A stretch of 64,000 bases of DNA. Source: Lusitaniella coriacea LEGE 07157. Lineage in GTDB: Bacteria > Cyanobacteriota > Cyanobacteriia > Cyanobacteriales > Spirulinaceae. The DNA lies in NCBI RefSeq assembly GCF_015207425.1, contig NZ_JADEWZ010000003.1, forward strand, positions 62,001-126,000. The letters are read 5' to 3'. Shown here one piece after another: positions 27,305-36,827 of this stretch (position 1 is its first letter; each line of letters starts with the position of its first letter). The notes under the pieces were generated by a model, which was given only the letters and a program-made list of their open reading frames with translations, made no database searches and was not told the DNA's origin. Position numbers and translations under genes: made by a program.

Positions 27305-29524
27305 ATGTCAACTTTCAGTACAGCAGCAGAAATCGATCGCGCTTATCATCAAGGCGACTACGAACGGGCGGCACGTCTGTGTGAAGAAGCGATCGCGGCT
27401 GCACCAGAGGAAAAATTCTTATACTGGCAGCTCGGACTAATTCTGTTGTTGCAGGGACAAACCGTCGAAGCGCAAACGACCTGGTTGATGGGAATGCTGG
27501 ATGGGGAACCCGAAGAGGTTGCTGCCTGGAATCAGGAAATCGTCGAACTATTGCAACAGGAGGCAGTGCGACAGGAAAACCTAAAACAGGACAACCTTGT
27601 TTGGAATATCCGGCAACAAATTCAAGAAATCGCTCCCAAAGACATTAACAATCTTCTACATTTAGTGCGACACGCGATCGCGCAAGAAACTTATACGGGT
27701 GAAATTTTAAGAGAATTAGAGATTATCGAGCTGCTTCAGTCGAATTCCTCCATTACCGTAGATTTTAGCTTACTCGCCCCCACCCTTTGGGACATTCTCA
27801 ATTATGCCTCCTTTGACCCCACTTCCTTAGAATTCGCAGAAGCCAGTTTAACCCACGCTAAAAAGCCTCCAGAGATTGCAGCCCTGCTGGATATCTTCCT
27901 CGCAGCCGCCATTAACATCGGTCATTCCAGAAAGCGCCCCGATCTGGCAATTCACCTGTGCAAATTCGCCCTACAACTTGACCCTGACAACCTCGACGCG
28001 ATCGGTCAACTTGCGGTATTTTATCGGAATTTCGAGCAATTCGAGCAAGGCATCGAAACGGCTAAACTGTATGCCTCTCTTGTAGAAAATTTACCCGATC
28101 GCGTTTTTGCCATCAAAGAAGTCGTATGCGCGTTAATGACCACAGGCGGACATTGGCAAGAAGCCTATGAAGTTTTCCAAGAACAGGAAAAAACGGTGCG
28201 CTCTCTTGTCGAACAACACCCCAAAAATCTCAGTCCAATACAAATCTCTCGCCTCTGCAACGCTTACTTTTTCCCTCCATACTTTCGCGATTTCCCCAGA
28301 GAAGATCGCACTCTTCTCAATCAACTCGTTCGGCTTTGCCACATCAACGCCAAAAGCCAGTACCAGGAGCAAATTGAGAAATATGCACGAGGACATCAGC
28401 AACGCTTGAGCCAAAGAAAACAAACCCATCGTCCGCTTAAAATTGGTTACCTATCCTATTGCTTTAAAACCCATTCTGTCGGATGGTTGGCGCGATCGCT
28501 CTTTGAGCATCACAATCGAGAGCAGTTCGAGATCCACGCCTACATGATAGTCGCGCCCAATAGTTACGACTCCCTCGGAGAATGGTATAAAACTCAAGTG
28601 ACAAAAGTCGAGCAGTCCACCGATATCTTCGAGCTGGCAGAAGCCATTTATCAAGATGAAATCGATATCTTAATCGAACTCGATAGCCTCACCCTGGATG
28701 TAGCCTGCGGCGTTGTTACACTCAAACCCGCTCCGATTCAAGTCACTTGGTTGGGATGGGATGCCTCTGGAATTCCCACAATCGATTATTTTATTGCAGA
28801 TCCCTACGTTCTCCCGGAATCCGCTCAAGAATACTACCAAGAAAAAATCTGGCGCTTACCCCAAACCTATATTGCCACTGATGGATTTGAAGTCGGCTTA
28901 CCAACCCTGCGCCGCGAACAGTTAGAAATTGAAAGCGATGCGATTGTTTACTATAGCGCTCAAAAAGGCTACAAACGCCACATCGAGACAATTCGACTCC
29001 AGATGAACATTCTCAAAGCCGTACCGAATAGTTACTTTGCCATAAAAGGAGCAGCAAGAATTGAAGCAGTCAAAAGCGTTTTTGAAACGGTAGCCGAAGA
29101 AGAGGGAGTCTCGAAGGATCGCCTGCGCTTTTTAGGCGTTGACTACACCGAAGCAACTCACCGCGCTAATTTAGGAATTGCAGATGTGGTACTGGATACT
29201 TATCCCTACAACGGTGCAACAACAACGATGGAAACCCTTTGGATGGGCATTCCCTTAGTGACGCGCGTGGGAGAGCAATTTGCAGCGCGAAATAGCTATA
29301 CGATGATGGTGAATGCGGGAATTACGGAAGGCATTGCTCGGACGGATGAGGAATATGTAGAGTGGGGCGCGCGCTTGGGTAAGGACGAAGCACTGCGACA
29401 GAAAATTTCCTGGCAATTGAGAAAGTCTCGACAATCCTCACCCTTATGGAATGGTCGCCAATTTGCCCGCGAGATGGAAAAGGCTTATCGTGAAATGTGG
29501 ATCGAATATTTAAAAGAGCCATAA
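27305..29524 (+). CDS. TPR-containing O-GlcNAc transferase-like glycosyltransferase (GT41, SPINDLY type)
   Basis: A 739-residue protein. The N-terminal half (about 1-350) is TPR-like helical repeats (AYHQGDYERAARLCEEAI, DLAIHLCKFALQLDPDNLDAIGQL). The C-terminal half is the GT41 catalytic region: IGYLSYCFKTHSVGWLARSL, VTWLGWDASGIPTIDYFIAD, and the nucleotide-sugar site LDTYPYNGATTTMETLWMGIPLVTRVG. Members O-glycosylate Ser/Thr in proteins using UDP-GlcNAc or GDP-fucose. Position directly after pilA makes pilin a possible substrate, but this is inference. A terminator separates the two genes, so they need not be co-transcribed. Confidence 0.88.
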   Translation: MSTFSTAAEIDRAYHQGDYERAARLCEEAIAAAPEEKFLYWQLGLILLLQGQTVEAQTTWLMGMLDGEPEEVAAWNQEIVELLQQEAVRQENLKQDNLVWNIRQQIQEIAPKDINNLLHLVRHAIAQETYTGEILRELEIIELLQSNSSITVDFSLLAPTLWDILNYASFDPTSLEFAEASLTHAKKPPEIAALLDIFLAAAINIGHSRKRPDLAIHLCKFALQLDPDNLDAIGQLAVFYRNFEQFEQGIETAKLYASLVENLPDRVFAIKEVVCALMTTGGHWQEAYEVFQEQEKTVRSLVEQHPKNLSPIQISRLCNAYFFPPYFRDFPREDRTLLNQLVRLCHINAKSQYQEQIEKYARGHQQRLSQRKQTHRPLKIGYLSYCFKTHSVGWLARSLFEHHNREQFEIHAYMIVAPNSYDSLGEWYKTQVTKVEQSTDIFELAEAIYQDEIDILIELDSLTLDVACGVVTLKPAPIQVTWLGWDASGIPTIDYFIADPYVLPESAQEYYQEKIWRLPQTYIATDGFEVGLPTLRREQLEIESDAIVYYSAQKGYKRHIETIRLQMNILKAVPNSYFAIKGAARIEAVKSVFETVAEEEGVSKDRLRFLGVDYTEATHRANLGIADVVLDTYPYNGATTTMETLWMGIPLVTRVGEQFAARNSYTMMVNAGITEGIARTDEEYVEWGARLGKDEALRQKISWQLRKSRQSSPLWNGRQFAREMEKAYREMWIEYLKEP

Positions 29525-29604
29525 AATTTTTTCAAACTTGCACTAGGATAGAAAGTGCTTAAAAATAGCGCATTACCCCTCACAAATCTATCCTACAGAT
29601 TGTT

Positions 29605-29994
29605 ATGTTCGGACAATTTCAACAAAGCCAACTCCGCATTGAAGTTGACGCTCCTGCAAATATTATTGGCGATAGCTTGTTGCATTCCGCTCAACTGCGT
29701 CAGTGGCTATTTCCCCAACGTTTTGATACGGGGTTGCCTGAACGGTTGCATTCGGGTTTAACCTTTTCTAGTTCCCTTGGCCCCCTTACGATTCAACACC
29801 ACGTCCAACTGGCAGATTCTCATTGCTTGCGTTTGTTGTTGAGTCAGGGAATTGATGGCTATCACGAATGGTATTGGGGAGAGGGTTGGGTGCAGTCTCG
29901 TTTAGAGGGGATTTCGCTGTTGCCGTTGAATCTGAGCCAAACCCTAAACTTATTGCGCCTGCGGGAATTTGTTGCCCGTTCGCCCTCATCTTAA
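29605..29994 (+). CDS. Conserved hypothetical protein
   Basis: A 129-residue protein without recognised motif, starting MFGQFQQSQLRIEVDAP. Pattern of strands with a helix near residues 25-35 and aromatic strands (YHEWYWGEGWVQSRLEGI) is compatible with a small SRPBCC-like or beta-barrel fold, but this is only an impression. Codon use matches neighbours, and the gene sits 80 bp after the GT41 gene in the same direction. Confidence 0.65.
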   Translation: MFGQFQQSQLRIEVDAPANIIGDSLLHSAQLRQWLFPQRFDTGLPERLHSGLTFSSSLGPLTIQHHVQLADSHCLRLLLSQGIDGYHEWYWGEGWVQSRLEGISLLPLNLSQTLNLLRLREFVARSPSS

Positions 29995-30070
29995 ATCGTC
30001 AAGTGGGAAGGGTTTTGCAAAACCCACACGCCAATTTCCACCTAACTGCGAATCCTCGCGGTTGATTCTT

Positions 30071-31795
30071 CTACCCAAAATCGTTGAACATCCAAAAATT
30101 CTTGTCTGCCGCGCGAAATACAAGCTTTTGCTCGAATAAGTCAACGAGATCGGCATTAACTTTCCCTTTGTCTGCTTCTTCTCGTAAGATTTGTAGGACG
30201 ATCTCCGTCGGTAATGGTTGTTTATAAGGACGGTCTGCGGCAGTTAGGGCATCGTAGATATCGGCGACAGTCATCATCTGTGTTTGAATGGGGATCGCAT
30301 CGCCTCGTAACCCTTGGGGATAGCCCGTCCCATCTAGTTTTTCGTGGTGTCCGTAGGCAATGAGGGGGATATTTTGCAAGTCTTTTGTCCAGGGAATACG
30401 CTTGAGAAAGGCGTAGGAATGGGTAACGTGAGCTTCGATTGCAAGCCGTTCAGCAGTGGTCAAATTTCCCCTGGGCAACATGAGTTGTTCGATTTCATTG
30501 GGTTCGAGTAAGGGTTTTAATTGACCGTTAATATTGCGGTAGGTATATTTTGCCAACTCATCTAGTTCCTGAAGGGCTTCTTCAAAGAAGGTTTCAAAAA
30601 TTTTGTGTTCTAGGACTTCTGGTTCGTTGATCTGTTCGATGAGCGAATAGTAACGGTGGAGTTTGGTAATCGCTGTTTCGAGTTGACGGTCGAGCTGCTC
30701 TAATTGCTGGCAGTAGGGACAACTGGAATCGTGGTTTGGATGGCGTGCGAGGTGACTGGGGTGTTCGATTAAGTATTTATATTTATTTTGAGCGCATTCC
30801 ATTTCCAGGGTTCGCTGTACGAAGGCAAATCGCTGGCGAATGACTTTAAGTTGTTCGGGGTAAAGTTTTTTCTGTTTGTTTAAAATGGCTTCGGGAACGC
30901 CAACTTTACCGAAGTCGTGGAGGAGAGCTGCATAGCGGATTTCCTGGATTTGGCGAGTGCTAAATTGGCGTTTTCCTAAGGGACCAATATCGATCTCATT
31001 AATTGCTTTTGCTAACTGGACAGTAAGGGCTGCAACGCGCTCGGAGTGACCTGAAGTGGTGGGATCTCTCGCTTCAATAACTTGTACGGATGCGCGGACA
31101 AAGCCTTCAAAAAGGTTTTCAATACTTTCTTCAAGGGAGTTCCGTTCGATGGAAATGGCGGCTTGGGAGGCGAGGGAACACACGATTCTCTCTTCCCAGT
31201 CGGAATAGGGTTGCGTCATTTCAAAGGTATTGTCTGGCGTAAGAATTGCGTCGGAGCAAACCTTGCGATTGATCAGTTGCAATACTCCGATCACTTCTCC
31301 TTGAGGATTTTGCATGGGGAGAACGAGAACGGAGCGGGTACGATAAAGGAAATCGCGATCGAAGTTTTGATCGAGTTTATAGGGCATCCCGGAGGGTAAG
31401 TCGTAAGCATCGTGTAAGTTCAGACTTTCTCCAGTCAGAGCGACATATCCTGCTAGACTTTCGGGGGTAATATTGATGGCAAATTCTTTGAAAAAGGATG
31501 CTTTAGGCTGAGAATCGTTGGTAGCATCCTCAAAGAGAGAATCGTTTTGAGCCACTTTAAAGATTAGTTTTGGGATCGCTTCTGTCTTGTCAAGCAGATA
31601 AACGCTCCCTGCATCGCTCAGGGTGATTTCTCGACTTCCGGATAGAATACGATGGAGTAATTCCCCTAGATCGTGAATGTCAGAGAGGGCGGTGCCAATA
31701 GAGAGCAACTTTTCAATCAGTCCAACTCGTTCGTCAGAGGAAGCAATGAAGTCTTCACTCTCCAGGAGAGATTTTAGGGACTTAGACGTTTCCAT
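30071..31795 (-). CDS. GAF and HD-GYP domain protein (putative cyclic-di-GMP phosphodiesterase)
   Basis: About 574 residues from the ATG at 31795 (the frame opens at a TTG at 31831). The N-terminal GAF domain (about 25-215) reads VLVLPMQNPQGEVIGVLQLINRK. The HD-GYP domain follows with LLHDFGKVGVPEAIL and the GYP motif HHEKLDGTGYPQGLRGDAIP. About 190 residues separate the HD pair from HHE, against roughly 60 in most members. The insert contains CPYC preceded by two His residues and helical repeats. Metal ligands of HD-GYP are kept, so hydrolysis of cyclic-di-GMP is plausible. The GAF ligand is unknown. Confidence 0.88.
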   Translation of the reverse strand: METSKSLKSLLESEDFIASSDERVGLIEKLLSIGTALSDIHDLGELLHRILSGSREITLSDAGSVYLLDKTEAIPKLIFKVAQNDSLFEDATNDSQPKASFFKEFAINITPESLAGYVALTGESLNLHDAYDLPSGMPYKLDQNFDRDFLYRTRSVLVLPMQNPQGEVIGVLQLINRKVCSDAILTPDNTFEMTQPYSDWEERIVCSLASQAAISIERNSLEESIENLFEGFVRASVQVIEARDPTTSGHSERVAALTVQLAKAINEIDIGPLGKRQFSTRQIQEIRYAALLHDFGKVGVPEAILNKQKKLYPEQLKVIRQRFAFVQRTLEMECAQNKYKYLIEHPSHLARHPNHDSSCPYCQQLEQLDRQLETAITKLHRYYSLIEQINEPEVLEHKIFETFFEEALQELDELAKYTYRNINGQLKPLLEPNEIEQLMLPRGNLTTAERLAIEAHVTHSYAFLKRIPWTKDLQNIPLIAYGHHEKLDGTGYPQGLRGDAIPIQTQMMTVADIYDALTAADRPYKQPLPTEIVLQILREEADKGKVNADLVDLFEQKLVFRAADKNFWMFNDFG

Positions 31796-32321
31796 ATACG
31801 ATTCAGCAAGAACTTTGCGAACTGAGTGCAAAATTGTTAAGAATATCGAGCAAGGAATGCAAATTCAATCTACTTCTGCGGGTTTTTTGAGCGAACGAGC
31901 TAGTACGAATGCTCTCTTTCAAGAGATAATAGGCAATTTGAATTAAATAGCATTTTTTCGAGTGGATTGACTCGCTCTGGTTTCTTGTTTTTTTCGATTG
32001 AGTGATTTTCAGTTTTCAGTAGATATACGATTTAGTAAACTTAGGTTCCCATCGCAAATTTTTGAGCATTGGTGGAATTACGGGATTTGAGAGAAAATCT
32101 ATCCGAAAGAGCTGAAACCGACAAGCAGATGCACTTATACACTTGCTCCTATTGTAGCGATACTTATTGCACAAAGAATTTATTTTGTCGATCGCGCTAA
32201 CTTTGTATAAAGCACTGCTCCCATTCATGCAGTTTCTTTTGATGATCTTCACAACTCATTCGTTATTTACCGGATAAATTTTGCCTTGCTTTGAGTTTAT
32301 TACCTAATTTTTTAATTGGCG
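31796..32321. other. Intergenic region without supported gene
   Basis: A 526-bp A/T-rich region between two minus-strand genes. A minus-strand frame of 78 codons (32016-32252) lacks a ribosome site and any familiar pattern. It probably holds the promoter of the GAF/HD-GYP gene near 31.9 kb. Nothing else is convincing. Confidence 0.5.
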
Positions 32322-32639
32322 CTAAGGAGTTGTTTGTTTTCTTTGTTGCCAGAGTGTTTGAATGCCAAGGGCTATTAATCCAACTGTTGCAACGGCAAAT
32401 AACCCTGTTGCTAGGGTGGCAGCGCCAACAACGAGGGTACGAACGGCGACGGAGAGATTTTGCGCGATCGCGCTACCGGTGGGCAGGGGTTTTTGAGCAA
32501 AGGTTTGGGCGATGGAGGTTGTGAGAAAATAGAGCGCGATCGCCAGAGAACTAGAAATCGCTGCTCCTGTCAAGCATTGCCCGAAGGTTACAGATTTCTT
32601 GACCTTTTCAGCAGCAGATGGAGGGGTCGGATCGTTCAT
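32322..32639 (-). CDS. DUF3082 family membrane protein
   Basis: A 105-residue protein with two predicted membrane helices (about 22-48, CLTGAAISSSLAIALYFLTTSIAQTFA; about 66-94, VRTLVVGAATLATGLFAVATVGLIAL). It fits the small DUF3082 family of cyanobacteria and plants. Function unknown. Divergent from the peroxiredoxin gene with 220 bp between. Confidence 0.78.
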   Translation of the reverse strand: MNDPTPPSAAEKVKKSVTFGQCLTGAAISSSLAIALYFLTTSIAQTFAQKPLPTGSAIAQNLSVAVRTLVVGAATLATGLFAVATVGLIALGIQTLWQQRKQTTP

Positions 32640-32860
32640 TACTATATACTCCGAAAAAATAAAACTTTTTTGCCTGACTGGATACCCACGCCCTCCCCTA
32701 GATAGATTCTATCTCGCAGAGGTTGCATTACGATCGGACGAGGCTCAACCCCTCACCGAGGGAATTTTTCTCTGGGAACCCTTGCCAAATCAAACTCATT
32801 ATGAGTATGATTATTTAAGTAAAGTCATAACGAGTTCGATTTCTCGAGGAGTTTAAGCCT

Positions 32861-33595
32861 ATGTTGTCCAACAAAGAAGGAAGCCGCATTCCCCAGGCGA
32901 CGTTCCGCACCCGCCAGAATGATGATTGGGTCGATGTCACCACAGACGAGATATTTTCGGGAAAAACTGTTGTTGTTTTTGCACTCCCCGGAGCTTTTAC
33001 GCCAACCTGTTCTTCCACCCATCTTCCTGGCTACAACGAGTTGGCTTCAACCTTTAAAGAGAACGGCGTTGATAACATTGTTTGCTTATCTGTCAATGAT
33101 GCCTTTGTGATGAACGAGTGGTCAAAAGACCAAGAAGCAGAGAATATCACCCTCGTTCCCGACGGGAATGGCGAGTTTAGCGAAGGCATGGGGATGTTGG
33201 TTGACAAGACAGACCTGGGTTTTGGCAAGCGCTCGTGGCGCTATTCAATGCTGGTTAAAGACGGCAAGATTGAAAAGATGTTTATCGAGCCAGAAGTTCC
33301 CGGCGATCCCTTTGAGGTGTCTGACGCACACACGATGCTCGATTACATCAACCCCGATGCAAAGCGTCCTAAAATTGTATCCCTCTTCACCAAACCCGGT
33401 TGCCCCTTCTGCGCGCGCGCCAAGAAGGCGCTGAACGATCGCGGAATGGCTTACGAAGAAATCATCTTAGGTCGAGATGCGACAACGCGCTCCATCAAAG
33501 CAATCACCGGGGAAACAACGGTACCGCAAGTCTTCATTAACGGCGAGCGCATTGGCGGTTCTGAAGCATTAGAAGATTATCTCAATCGGAATTAG
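32861..33595 (+). CDS. Peroxiredoxin-glutaredoxin fusion
   Basis: A 244-residue hybrid peroxidase. Residues 1-160 are a Prx5-type peroxiredoxin with the peroxidatic Cys50 in [15 protein letters not shown] and the conserved [11 protein letters not shown]. Residues about 170-244 are a glutaredoxin with CPFC in [16 protein letters not shown] and [14 protein letters not shown]. The fused Grx uses glutathione to recycle the Prx, reducing H2O2 and alkyl hydroperoxides. The ribosome site GAGGAG lies before the ATG. A Dps gene follows 86 bp downstream in the same direction, forming an oxidative-stress pair. Confidence 0.95.
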   Translation: MLSNKEGSRIPQATFRTRQNDDWVDVTTDEIFSGKTVVVFALPGAFTPTCSSTHLPGYNELASTFKENGVDNIVCLSVNDAFVMNEWSKDQEAENITLVPDGNGEFSEGMGMLVDKTDLGFGKRSWRYSMLVKDGKIEKMFIEPEVPGDPFEVSDAHTMLDYINPDAKRPKIVSLFTKPGCPFCARAKKALNDRGMAYEEIILGRDATTRSIKAITGETTVPQVFINGERIGGSEALEDYLNRN

Positions 33596-33681
33596 TTTAT
33601 AAACTGTCGTAGAGTCAGCAAAACGGGGTAATCTCCCTATTAATTTTTACCCTTCAGTTTATTCAGGAGAGAATCAATATC

Positions 33682-34209
33682 ATGACTGCTACAACTCTAT
33701 CCAAATCCTCTCGACGCTTTTTCCCGACGCGCCACGATCTCGCGGCAGATGTACGGAAACAGGTGGTTGAAATTCTCAGCCAAACCCTGGCGACAACGAC
33801 TGATTTGAAAACCCAAGTCAAGCAAGCGCACTGGAATGTCAAGGGAATGGATTTTTATCAGTTGCACGAGTTGTTTGACGAACTTGCAGCAGAATTAGTG
33901 GGCTATATTGACATGACCGCAGAGCGCATTACGGCATTAGGTGGCGTTGCGCTTGGAACGGCTCGCATTGCGGCTGAGGCTTCGATTTTACCGGAATATC
34001 CTGCCGATGCGGTGGATGGAGGCGAACACGTTACTGCCCTTGCGGAACGCTATAGCGAATATGCCAAGCATCTTCGGGACGGAATCGCAAAATCTGCTGA
34101 GTTAGGGGATGACGATACCGCAGACCTCTACACGGAAATTTCTCGAACCATTGATAAGCACCTCTGGTTCCTCGAAGCACACCTACACAAGAAGGCGGAT
34201 TTAAGCTAG
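33682..34209 (+). CDS. Dps family ferritin-like protein
   Basis: A 175-residue Dps. The ferroxidase signature is HWNVKGMDFYQLHELFDELAAELVGYIDMTAERITALGG (His, Asp and Glu ligands), and the helical tail IDKHLWFLEAHL is typical. It forms a 12-subunit shell that oxidises and stores iron with H2O2, protecting DNA. The ribosome site CAGGAGAG precedes the ATG. Likely co-regulated with the upstream peroxiredoxin-glutaredoxin gene. Confidence 0.93.
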   Translation: MTATTLSKSSRRFFPTRHDLAADVRKQVVEILSQTLATTTDLKTQVKQAHWNVKGMDFYQLHELFDELAAELVGYIDMTAERITALGGVALGTARIAAEASILPEYPADAVDGGEHVTALAERYSEYAKHLRDGIAKSAELGDDDTADLYTEISRTIDKHLWFLEAHLHKKADLS

Positions 34210-34216
34210 AAATTTT

Positions 34217-34288
34217 GTAGGTTGGTTTGAAGAATGAAACCCAACAGAATTCAAGGATTTTGTTGAGTTCCGCTCAACGCCAACCTAC
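34217..34288. repeat. Inverted-repeat element between convergent genes
   Basis: Nine-bp ends GTAGGTTGG and CCAACCTAC enclose AAACCCAACA and TGTTGAG segments that pair internally. The same kind of GTAGGTTGG hairpin occurs at 46368-46396 and in altered form at 50921-51058. Such elements are frequent between cyanobacterial genes and may end transcription of dps and ycf20. Confidence 0.7.
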
Positions 34289-34332
34289 TTTTTTGGGTTG
34301 TTTGAGATCGAATCCTTCAAATGAGGAGATTT

Positions 34333-34686
34333 TCAAGTGTTGAGTTTGAACGCTTCCAAACACAATCCGTAGTTCACCCCAATTTTCAGGGCATTCAGGA
34401 CATCTGCCAATAGTTTTCCTCTGGTTAGGGTTCCCGGCAAAACGGGACGAGAACGGCGATAAACCCAAAAACTAATGGCTTCGGTTATCAGTACGGTGAC
34501 AATCGCGGCTGGAACATCCCAATAGGCAAGCTGTCCGAGGGTACTGGTGATGGCACTCCCTCCTAAAAAGAAGCCAAATAGTAAAGAGATGGCCAGAAGC
34601 GAGACTCGCCGCCAAGGATTTCTAAATATCGCGATCGCGCGATCGCTCAAAGAATCAAAAAGACCATTCAGGCGCGTATTTTGCAT
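34333..34686 (-). CDS. Ycf20-like (DUF565) membrane protein
   Basis: A 117-residue protein of the Ycf20 family found in cyanobacteria and plastids. Two or three hydrophobic segments (RVSLLAISLLFGFFLGGSAITSTLGQ; WDVPAAIVTVLITEAISFWVYRR) precede a C-terminal NALKIGVNYGLCLEAFKL that is typical of the family. In plants a homologue affects non-photochemical quenching. The bacterial role is unknown. Follows pepP on the same strand with 29 bp between, likely one transcript. Confidence 0.85.
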   Translation of the reverse strand: MQNTRLNGLFDSLSDRAIAIFRNPWRRVSLLAISLLFGFFLGGSAITSTLGQLAYWDVPAAIVTVLITEAISFWVYRRSRPVLPGTLTRGKLLADVLNALKIGVNYGLCLEAFKLNT

Positions 34687-34715
34687 GGTGATGTTTCTCC
34701 AGAAAGAATCGATCC

Positions 34716-36074
34716 TTAAGAATTTGCGCTGACCAATTGTTCGATTTCATCAGCATTATTGGGAAGATCGGCACTGACAACCTCCCGACCCGATTCGGTC
34801 ACTAATACATCATCTTCGATCCGAATGCCGCGCACGTCCCCAAAGCGTTCGAGTTGTTGCCAATTGATGCAATCTTGATATTTTTCTCGCCAGTGAGGGT
34901 TTTGTAAAATTCCCGGAACTTGATAAAACCCCGGTTCAATGGTGACGAGCATTCCCGGTTGCAAGGGTCGATCTAAACGGAGATAGCACCAGCCAAAGCG
35001 ATCGCGCCGTTTTCGTCCAGGGGCATATCCGGCAACATCTCCCAAGTCTTCCATATCGTGTACGTCCAGCCCCAAAAGATGCCCGATACCGTGGGGGAAA
35101 AATAGGGCGTGTGCGTCCCGTTCGACTAAATCGTCGGCTTGACCGCGTAAAATGCCCAAATCTACCAACCCTTGAGCGAGAACCAAAGCGGCGAGATGGT
35201 GAATTTCTGAGTACTCTACTCCTGGACTCACGCGATCGACACAAGCATCGTGGGCGGCTAAAACAAGATTGTATATCTCTCGCTGGGTTGCGGAGAATTT
35301 TCCCGCGATCGGAAAGGTGCGGGTAATATCCGATGCCCACCCCATCTGCGTTTCCGCCCCAGCATCCACCAACAGCAAATCCCCCGGTTGCAATAGGTTA
35401 TCGTACCGTTCGTTGTGGAGAACTTCTCCCCGAACCGTGACAATACTGTTATAGGAACAGCTCATATTACGAGCAAAAATTGCCCCTTCAATTGCCCCGC
35501 GCACTTCCGCTTCTGTGTGAGCGTGGGATACCATTCCCATTCCAATCTTGTGGGCTTCGACCGCGATCGCGGCAGCTTGACGCAATTGCTCTAGCGCCCC
35601 TGCATCGTGTCTAAGGCGTAAGGTCGCGATCGCTTGGGCGAGTTGGGCATCAATCCCTTCTAGCGCGATCGCGCGTTGAAGAATTTGGAATTGTTGGGTT
35701 TGCACCTGGGAGACGGGAATCGTCGCGGCATCTTTACAATGAAAAGCTAAATCTGCGAGGGGATATGCCGCATCCGCACCAATCGTTCGAGCGAGATCCG
35801 ATCGCGCGGGCATTTCCCCATGCCACAATGCACTTTCCGGGGGAGCTTCATCGTAAAACAGTTCGAGTTTACCTCCCTCTAAGCGAATCACAGAATTTTT
35901 TAAGGAAAGTCCCGCAAAATAGAGAAAATGACTGCTGGCGCGAAAGGGAAAGCGGTTGGCGGGAAAGTTTCGCGAAAGGGCGCATCCCGACCAAAGCAGG
36001 ACGGGAAAATCCACAAGTTGGGCAAGGTGCTGGCGGCGTTGCTGTAGTATCGAGGCAAGAGAAGGAGCGGTCAT
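34716..36074 (-). CDS. pepP: Xaa-Pro aminopeptidase (aminopeptidase P)
   Basis: A 452-residue M24B metallopeptidase. The N-terminal creatinase-like domain contains SHFLYFAGLSLKNS. The C-terminal pita-bread fold has all metal ligands: two Asp in LVDAGAETQMGWASDITRTFP, His in FFPHGIGHLLGLDVHD, Glu in TIEPGFY, Glu in IRIEDDVLV. It releases N-terminal residues preceding proline, using manganese. Usual length. The first gene of a likely two-gene transcript with the ycf20-like gene. Confidence 0.93.
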   Translation of the reverse strand: MTAPSLASILQQRRQHLAQLVDFPVLLWSGCALSRNFPANRFPFRASSHFLYFAGLSLKNSVIRLEGGKLELFYDEAPPESALWHGEMPARSDLARTIGADAAYPLADLAFHCKDAATIPVSQVQTQQFQILQRAIALEGIDAQLAQAIATLRLRHDAGALEQLRQAAAIAVEAHKIGMGMVSHAHTEAEVRGAIEGAIFARNMSCSYNSIVTVRGEVLHNERYDNLLQPGDLLLVDAGAETQMGWASDITRTFPIAGKFSATQREIYNLVLAAHDACVDRVSPGVEYSEIHHLAALVLAQGLVDLGILRGQADDLVERDAHALFFPHGIGHLLGLDVHDMEDLGDVAGYAPGRKRRDRFGWCYLRLDRPLQPGMLVTIEPGFYQVPGILQNPHWREKYQDCINWQQLERFGDVRGIRIEDDVLVTESGREVVSADLPNNADEIEQLVSANS

Positions 36075-36336
36075 AGAATCAGTAATTTGATGGGAAAGGT
36101 TGTTTCAGTCTGCGAAATTACGGATGAGAATAGTGTAGTTAAATTTGAGCAACGCAATATTCCTTGTTCCTTAAAGGCGACAACCTTGATTTTGCATTAA
36201 ACTGCGTAAGTCTTCGCTCAATTGGAACCGAGTTATCCCAAACCTAGAGGGAGAAAAACAAAATCGATTTAAATTTATCCCGTTCGCTCGCGCTTCAAGA
36301 GTTTTAAGTTCATCGTAGTTTTGAGATTTTCTAATT

Positions 36337-36594
36337 ATGTTTTCATCTACTGCAAATTCTTTCGACAACGCTATCCGCACTGCCAATGACAATATCGCAA
36401 AGCAGCCAATTTGTTATCGAGGCTGGATAGTAAGTACGCAGGTGGTTCAAGGTCAACTTTGGATTCGCTGGCAACATCCCCAGGATACCTTTCCCCGATA
36501 CGGTCGTCCGGTCACGAATAATGGATTATCCGCAACGGTGAGCCATGTTAAATTTCTGATCGATTTGGCGATGACCCTCGAACCAGAAAGTTAG
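36337..36594 (+). CDS. Short conserved hypothetical protein
   Basis: An 85-residue protein, MFSSTANSFDNAIRTANDNIAKQPICYRGWIVSTQVVQGQLWIRWQHP by its first part (split here only as description: acidic-helix start, then aromatic strands WIVSTQV and WIRWQHP, then a helix ending DLAMTLEPES). Looks like a real small protein because strand/helix alternation and codon use are regular. No family recognised. It starts an accessory stretch. Confidence 0.55.
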   Translation: MFSSTANSFDNAIRTANDNIAKQPICYRGWIVSTQVVQGQLWIRWQHPQDTFPRYGRPVTNNGLSATVSHVKFLIDLAMTLEPES

Positions 36595-36626
36595 GGAATG
36601 AAGAAAGTCGAGAAAAGCGGGTTCCT

Positions 36627-36827
36627 TTGACTAGAATGGGATGGCTATTGGACCTAGAAGAATCATCTATTTGTGTCTGTGGAGCCGATCGATCGGTACA
36701 GCTTTTTGAGAATCTAGAGTTAGTCTTACCTTTACCAGAGTTTGCCAAAATTGCGCAACTTAAGGTGGGTCAGATATTTAATGGGTTGAAAGAGCAAACT
36801 TATACCAAATCTCGTAGGGTGCGTTGA
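36627..36827 (+). pseudogene. Remnant of a Uma2-family gene (C-terminal part)
   Basis: The translated 66 residues, MTRMGWLLDLEESSICVCGADRSVQ at the front, match the C-terminal third of Uma2 proteins: GWLLDPEEESILVY, then a strand naming the inhibitor-like loop, LPLPEFAKIAQLKVGQIFNGL. The N-terminal catalytic region is missing; only about 30 bp separate it from the preceding gene. The 3' end runs into the inverted-repeat element at 36812. It is best read as a truncated, non-functional copy. Confidence 0.65.
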
